Below, piece by piece: positions 33,532 to 36,252 of a stretch of DNA of 36,252 nucleotides. Position 1 is the stretch's first letter. Every line of letters begins with the position of its first letter. This DNA is from B1SED10-225 sp964501415 (GTDB taxonomy: Bacteria > Bacillota_I > Bacilli_A > Izemoplasmatales > Izemoplasmataceae): positions 1 to 36,252 of the forward strand of contig CAZCSL010000014.1 of the NCBI GenBank assembly GCA_964501415.1. Reading direction: 5' to 3'. Position numbers and translations under genes: made by a program. The notes under the pieces are model-generated. The model was not told the origin of the DNA and did not search any database. It saw nothing but the letters and a program-made list of their open reading frames with translations.

Positions 33532-33983
33532 TGAAATTACTGGTTCAACGGGTATCTAGTGCCACGTGTGTTGTAGCAGGCGAGGCCATCGGTGTGATTG
33601 AAAAAGGGTTGCTTTGTTTTGTTTCCTTTAGGCGCGGCGATCAAACAGATTTGATTCCAATTATGGCTAAAAAGCTCGCCAATTTACGGGTTTTTGAAGA
33701 TGAAGCGGGAAAGATGAATCTTTCTGTAAAAGACTTAAATCTAAGTATTCTAACCATCCCGCAATTTACGCTTGAGGCCAACACCCAAAAAGGGTATCGG
33801 CCCAGTTTTACAGAAGCCTTAAGCCCAAACTTAGCGAAAACGTATTATGAAGCCTTTAATGAGGCATTAAAAAAACAGGGCGTAAGTGTAGAAGAAGGGG
33901 AATTTGCAGCGCATATGCATATACACGCTAGTAACGATGGCCCTGTAAGCTTGCTATTAGAAAGGACAAGTAATGATGATTAG
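33531..33983 (+). CDS. dtd: D-aminoacyl-tRNA deacylase
   Basis: Dtd removes D-amino acids (and glycine from tRNA-Ala) that were wrongly charged. The 150-residue protein has LLVQRVSSATCVV at the start, QFTLEANTQKGYRPSF, and the cross-subunit Gly-cisPro motif NDGPVSLLLE. The usual SQFTL motif reads PQFTL here: Pro77 replaces the conserved Ser. Start is GTG at 33531, overlapping the rel stop by one base, and the GNAT gene starts inside its end. Function is likely kept because the chiral-proofreading Gly-cisPro is present, but this is inference. Confidence 0.93.
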   Translation: MKLLVQRVSSATCVVAGEAIGVIEKGLLCFVSFRRGDQTDLIPIMAKKLANLRVFEDEAGKMNLSVKDLNLSILTIPQFTLEANTQKGYRPSFTEALSPNLAKTYYEAFNEALKKQGVSVEEGEFAAHMHIHASNDGPVSLLLERTSNDD

Positions 33984-34791
33984 AAAATTACATGAAAAGG
34001 ATAAGCGTGATGTTTTAAAGTTTCTTTATGATGCACCTGAGATCAACCTTTATCTGATCGGCGATATCAACAATTTCGGGTTTGAAAATCCAGATGTTGA
34101 ATTTTACGCCGAATTCAGAGATGGGGATTATTTTGCGGTCATGAGTCGCAATATGTCCAATATTACCTACTTCGCCCGTAACAACGACTTCAATGAAGAC
34201 TGGATTACCATTTTTAATACCTTCGACTTCCTTTTTATCTCTTGTCAAGAATCTTTAATGGTCGAGATAAAAAAACATTATCCTAAAATGCGTGAAGATA
34301 AAATGGATTTTATGAAATCAACTACCTTTAAACGCGATGAATCCATTGATTACAGTGAAATTCGTATTTTAAAAGATAAAAAGGACGCCGAAAAAATTTA
34401 TGATTTAATCGAAACCATCCCCGAACTCTATACCGTACACCGTAAAGAAAAAGATGAAGCCATTGCTTATTTCATGCGCCACAGCAATCAAAATGGCACA
34501 TCGGTTTTCATCGAAGATGACGGAAAAGTTGTCGCTAATGCCAGCGCGGTTTATGAAACCGATAAAGCGGCCATGATTGTTGCGGTTGCAACCCATAAAG
34601 ATTACCGCAAAAAAGGGTATGGTAAAAAGGTCATGTATTATTTAATGGACCTTTATATCAATCATAAAGAAAAAACGCTTTGTCTTTATTATGATGATCC
34701 ACGTGCAGAAGCCTTATACAAAAAGCTCGGTTTTGTCGATATTGAACGTTGGAGTATGTTGGTGCCCGATGATGAATCCACGCAGTATTAA
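33973..34791 (+). CDS. GNAT family N-acetyltransferase
   Basis: A 272-residue protein with a C-terminal GNAT domain: the acetyl-CoA pyrophosphate loop is in VATHKDYRKKGYGKKVMYYLM, followed by LYYDDPRAEALYKKLGFVDIERWSM. The first 120 residues form a separate domain (EINLYLIGDINNFGFENPDVEFYAEFRDGDYFAV), itself reminiscent of a decayed GNAT half, as in tandem-GNAT proteins. Acceptor unknown. ATG 33973 overlaps dtd by 11 bp, with AAAGGA 6 nt upstream; ATG 33976 is the alternative. Confidence 0.85.
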   Translation: MMIRKLHEKDKRDVLKFLYDAPEINLYLIGDINNFGFENPDVEFYAEFRDGDYFAVMSRNMSNITYFARNNDFNEDWITIFNTFDFLFISCQESLMVEIKKHYPKMREDKMDFMKSTTFKRDESIDYSEIRILKDKKDAEKIYDLIETIPELYTVHRKEKDEAIAYFMRHSNQNGTSVFIEDDGKVVANASAVYETDKAAMIVAVATHKDYRKKGYGKKVMYYLMDLYINHKEKTLCLYYDDPRAEALYKKLGFVDIERWSMLVPDDESTQY

Positions 34792-34861
34792 CGGATGCTT
34801 ATGACATGTAAATAACTTTTTAAAAAGACCATAAAATCGGCCAAATAAAGGTGTGAAATAC

Positions 34862-34890
34862 TTGCAAAATTGTAATCATTACACTATAAT
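34862..34890 (+). promoter_or_regulatory. Sigma-A promoter of dps
   Basis: TTGCAA (34862-34867), 17-nt spacer, TATAAT (34885-34890). The spacer holds a palindromic operator. Confidence 0.8.
34870..34884 (+). promoter_or_regulatory. PerR/Fur-type operator in the dps promoter spacer
   Basis: TTGTAATCATTACAC contains the perfect 13-bp palindrome TGTAATCATTACA (34871-34883). It matches the Per box TTATAATNATTATAA at 11 of 14 fixed positions. Lying between -35 and -10, a bound repressor would block RNA polymerase. Dps genes are classic PerR or Fur targets; which Fur-family protein binds is inference. Confidence 0.72.
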
Positions 34891-34922
34891 AAAACTGTAA
34901 AAAACTTTAAGGAGGAATATAA

Positions 34923-35360
34923 ATGAGTAAAAAACTTGATTTACTGAATCAATTAGTCGCAGACATCGCAGTTGCGAACGTGAAATTCCACAATTTACAT
35001 TGGAATGTGGTCGGCGAAAGATTTAAAGAAGTCCATGAATTCGCTGAGGAATTATATGATATGCTCTTTGAACAGTATGATGAGGTGGCTGAACGCGTTA
35101 AAATGCTTGATGAGTTCCCCCCTGCAACGCTCAAAGAATATCTAGAGTTAACAAAAATTGATGAATTAGCGAACAAAGACTACACCGTTAAAGAAACGTT
35201 GACGTATTTATTGGAAGACATTCAATATTTAAAAGGCTTGGCAACTGAAGCGCGTAACGTTGCCGACGATGAAGGCGATTTTGGTACCGTAGCGATGCTT
35301 GAAGACGTCGTTGGTGCTTATTGCAAACATGATTGGTTCATCAGAACCATGCTTAAGTAA
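34923..35360 (+). CDS. dps: Dps-like DNA-protecting ferritin
   Basis: Dps forms a 12-subunit cage that oxidises Fe(II) with H2O2 and stores it, protecting DNA in stress. The 145-residue protein has the between-subunit ferroxidase ligands in the family spacing: His26 (LHWNVVG), His38 (VHEF), Asp53 and Glu57 (YDEVAER). No Lys-rich N-terminal DNA-binding tail is present, only MSKK, so DNA binding may be weak. AAGGAGG lies before the ATG. Expected to be induced by peroxide or low iron through the operator at 34870-34884. Single gene with its own terminator. Confidence 0.95.
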   Translation: MSKKLDLLNQLVADIAVANVKFHNLHWNVVGERFKEVHEFAEELYDMLFEQYDEVAERVKMLDEFPPATLKEYLELTKIDELANKDYTVKETLTYLLEDIQYLKGLATEARNVADDEGDFGTVAMLEDVVGAYCKHDWFIRTMLK

Positions 35361-35368
35361 ACAAGAAT

Positions 35369-35397
35369 AAAGGTACTCTTAAGGAGTGCCTTTTTTT
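35369..35397 (+). terminator. rho-independent terminator of dps
   Basis: AAAGGTACTC pairs with GAGTGCCTTT (one G-U) around a 4-5 nt loop, followed by a T run. Confidence 0.8.
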
Positions 35398-35416
35398 GAC
35401 CTATAAACCATATTTC

Positions 35417-35444
35417 TTGCAAAGTGACGTTATTGTGATATAAT
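35417..35444 (+). promoter_or_regulatory. Promoter of the first riboswitch transcript
   Basis: TTGCAA (35417-35422), 16-nt spacer, TATAAT (35439-35444) with TGA extension. Confidence 0.75.
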
Positions 35445-35471
35445 TTACCTATAAATAATTTTTATTTCAAA

Positions 35472-35496
35472 ACTATTGCACTAACACTGCGATAGT
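35472..35496 (+). promoter_or_regulatory. Candidate anti-P1 hairpin of riboswitch 1
   Basis: ACTATTGC (35472-35479) can pair with GCGATAGT (35489-35496) with one G-U and a 9-nt loop. The second arm is also the 5' strand of aptamer helix P1, so the two structures exclude each other. Confidence 0.5.
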
Positions 35497-35576
35497 CTTG
35501 AAAAAGCCAAACCCGGGGCGACCCGGCGACGGAAAGCTATAGGGTCTTTATGAGACAGCCAGCTACCAAAACTATC
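35491..35576 (+). promoter_or_regulatory. Cyclic-di-GMP-I (GEMM-I) riboswitch 1
   Basis: The sequence has the GEMM-I core: GCCAAACC, a P2 hairpin closed by a GNRA loop (CCGGG-GCGA-CCCGG), GACGGAAAGC, the P3 arm with GGGTCT...AGACAGCC, and AGCTACC. P1 is closed by GATAGT (35491-35496) with ACTATC (35571-35576). The base equal to G20 of the Vibrio Vc2 aptamer is G, which favours c-di-GMP over cGAMP. P1 ends 3 nt before the ribosome site GGTGA of the next gene (35580-35584), so control of translation is likely. There is no terminator stem between aptamer and gene. Confidence 0.9.
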
Positions 35577-35589
35577 AGAGGTGATGACG

Positions 35590-36045
35590 ATGTTAAGATA
35601 CATCGGCATGTACGCAATAGTCTTTATAATTTTTTTGAGTAATCTTTTTGTCTACAGTTTAACGAGTGATTCAATCTTAGCCCAAGCAGGAACGTTGAAT
35701 GGTTATGAAATCTTAGCGGTTGAAAACAATCTAAAAAAAGACCAACAATTGATTCCGCAAGGTCGTTTACGTGGACAAAACGATGTGTATGAAGTGGTTT
35801 ATACCTACACCATCAAACAAGAAGATACTTCATACTATCCTGAATTCAAGGTTTATTTAAACACCTCTGATGGCATGATTTTAGATACCTACAACGTCGT
35901 AGATATCAGTATATCAACGATCGAATATGAAGATCATGTCGCAAAGTATGAGGTTATCATTAGCATCAATAACATCGACCATAATATTATTAATGATGTT
36001 CGTTCATTTGATCTTGAGTTCAACTTACGCCGACATTCCTCATAA
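35590..36045 (+). CDS. Unknown secreted or membrane-anchored small protein under c-di-GMP riboswitch control
   Basis: I do not recognise this 151-residue protein. It has a hydrophobic N-terminal segment (about 4-24, IGMYAIVFIIFLSNLFVYSL) after MLR, which may be an uncleaved anchor or signal peptide. No lipobox Cys is present. The remaining 125 residues contain no Cys, are rich in Asn, Asp, Ile and Tyr, and look mostly beta (YEVVYTYTIK, YYPEFKVYLN, YEVIISINNI, DLEFNLRRHSS), like a small extracellular beta-sandwich. It is 14 nt after a GEMM-I aptamer, with ATG 35590 placed 5 nt after GGTGA. A role at the cell surface in attachment or pilus function is a guess from regulation. Confidence 0.75.
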   Translation: MLRYIGMYAIVFIIFLSNLFVYSLTSDSILAQAGTLNGYEILAVENNLKKDQQLIPQGRLRGQNDVYEVVYTYTIKQEDTSYYPEFKVYLNTSDGMILDTYNVVDISISTIEYEDHVAKYEVIISINNIDHNIINDVRSFDLEFNLRRHSS

Positions 36046-36054
36046 ATTTTTATA

Positions 36055-36122
36055 AAAGAGCAATATTTTTGATGCCCTTTGTTAAGGGCTGAAAAAAATA
36101 TTGTTCTTTAATGAGTTTTTTT
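36055..36122 (+). terminator. Long hairpin terminator after the riboswitch-controlled gene
   Basis: An outer stem of 16 bp with one G-U (36055-36070 with 36094-36109) encloses an inner GCCCTT / AAGGGC stem. A T-rich run lies at 36115-36122, a few bases beyond the stem. Confidence 0.65.
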
Positions 36123-36123
36123 G

Positions 36124-36152
36124 TTGACAAATGTTTGGCTTTATAGTAATAT
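36124..36152 (+). promoter_or_regulatory. Sigma-A promoter of the second riboswitch transcript
   Basis: A perfect TTGACA (36124-36129), 17-nt spacer, TAATAT (36147-36152). This second riboswitch thus starts its own transcript rather than sitting in the first operon. Confidence 0.8.
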
Positions 36153-36172
36153 AAAGTCACAAATTAAAAATT

Positions 36173-36252
36173 TCGCTTAACAAAGCGATAAAACGACAAG
36201 CCAAACCCGGGGTGACCCGGTGACGGAAAACTATAGGGTCTCTAAAGAGATA
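36173..36252 (+). promoter_or_regulatory. Cyclic-di-GMP-I riboswitch 2, cut by the window end
   Basis: The same core as riboswitch 1 is present: AAGCCAAACC, CCGGG-GTGA-CCCGG with a GNRA loop, GACGGAAAAC, CTATAGGGTCTC. It breaks off in P3, before the 3' half and before the controlled gene. A small hairpin TCGCTT-AACA-AAGCGA (36173-36188) precedes the aptamer core, in the same place as the candidate anti-P1 stem of copy 1. The G20-equivalent is G again. Confidence 0.85.

Noticed and set aside
35491..35576. cGAMP-specific (GEMM-Ib) aptamer
   Set aside because: That subclass has A at the position equal to G20 in Vc2; both copies here have G.
36055..36109. Insertion-sequence end
   Set aside because: The inverted repeat is a single hairpin with a T-rich tail directly after a stop codon; there is no transposase or target duplication.

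Overview
The window is a densely packed chromosomal segment of a low-G+C Gram-positive-type bacterium. Gene orders match Bacillota and their wall-less relatives: hrcA-grpE-dnaK-dnaJ with CIRCE operators, the run phoH-ybeY-cdd-era-recO-glyS-dnaG-rpoD-trmK-nif3, apt-rel-dtd, and parE-parC. Short intergenic gaps, single-chain glycyl-tRNA synthetase, a YneF/UPF0154 protein and a short Nif3 would fit an Acholeplasma/Izemoplasma-like Mycoplasmatota lineage. That placement is inference. dnaG ends on TGA, so UGA is read as stop and the standard bacterial code applies. Many starts follow a GGTGA-N4-start pattern, which I used to choose between nearby start codons.

Layout. 1-553: end of a PilO-like type IV pilus gene. 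588-1640: ispG on the minus strand. 1753-3468: rpmG, ROK glucokinase and a metallo-beta-lactamase-fold hydrolase. 3521-4327: a minus-strand SDR oxidoreductase. 4422-9140: heat-shock operon behind two CIRCE operators. 9192-12083: alpha/beta hydrolase (minus), mtaB (plus) and an unknown membrane protein (minus). 12283-21730: rpsU, then the ten-gene macromolecular-synthesis cluster phoH to nif3, with several overlapping genes. 21770-22276: two small minus-strand 2[4Fe-4S] ferredoxins. 22393-23467: a 22-bp tandem repeat, yneF and plsY. 23590-30773: parE, parC, a Fic-like protein of unknown role and argS. 30826-34791: apt, bifunctional rel, dtd and a GNAT protein. 34862-35360: dps with a PerR/Fur-type operator. 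35417-36252: two class-I cyclic-di-GMP riboswitches. The first controls a small secreted or membrane-anchored protein; the second is cut by the window end.

Most of the window is housekeeping. The most distinctive part is the right end, where two GEMM-I aptamers each lie just downstream of a sigma-A promoter and each carries a short competing hairpin at its 5' side. With the PilO-like gene at the left end, this suggests a c-di-GMP-controlled surface programme in an organism that also makes (p)ppGpp with Rel. Other unusual points are a Fic-fold protein lacking the catalytic His and most of the loop, a ferredoxin copy with one cluster ligand changed to Ser, a D-aminoacyl-tRNA deacylase with Pro in place of the motif Ser, an rpsU Shine-Dalgarno inside a small hairpin, and the exact tandem repeat next to the yneF promoter. 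No tRNA, rRNA, CRISPR array, insertion sequence or origin was seen, and no stretch above 300 bases lacks a gene.
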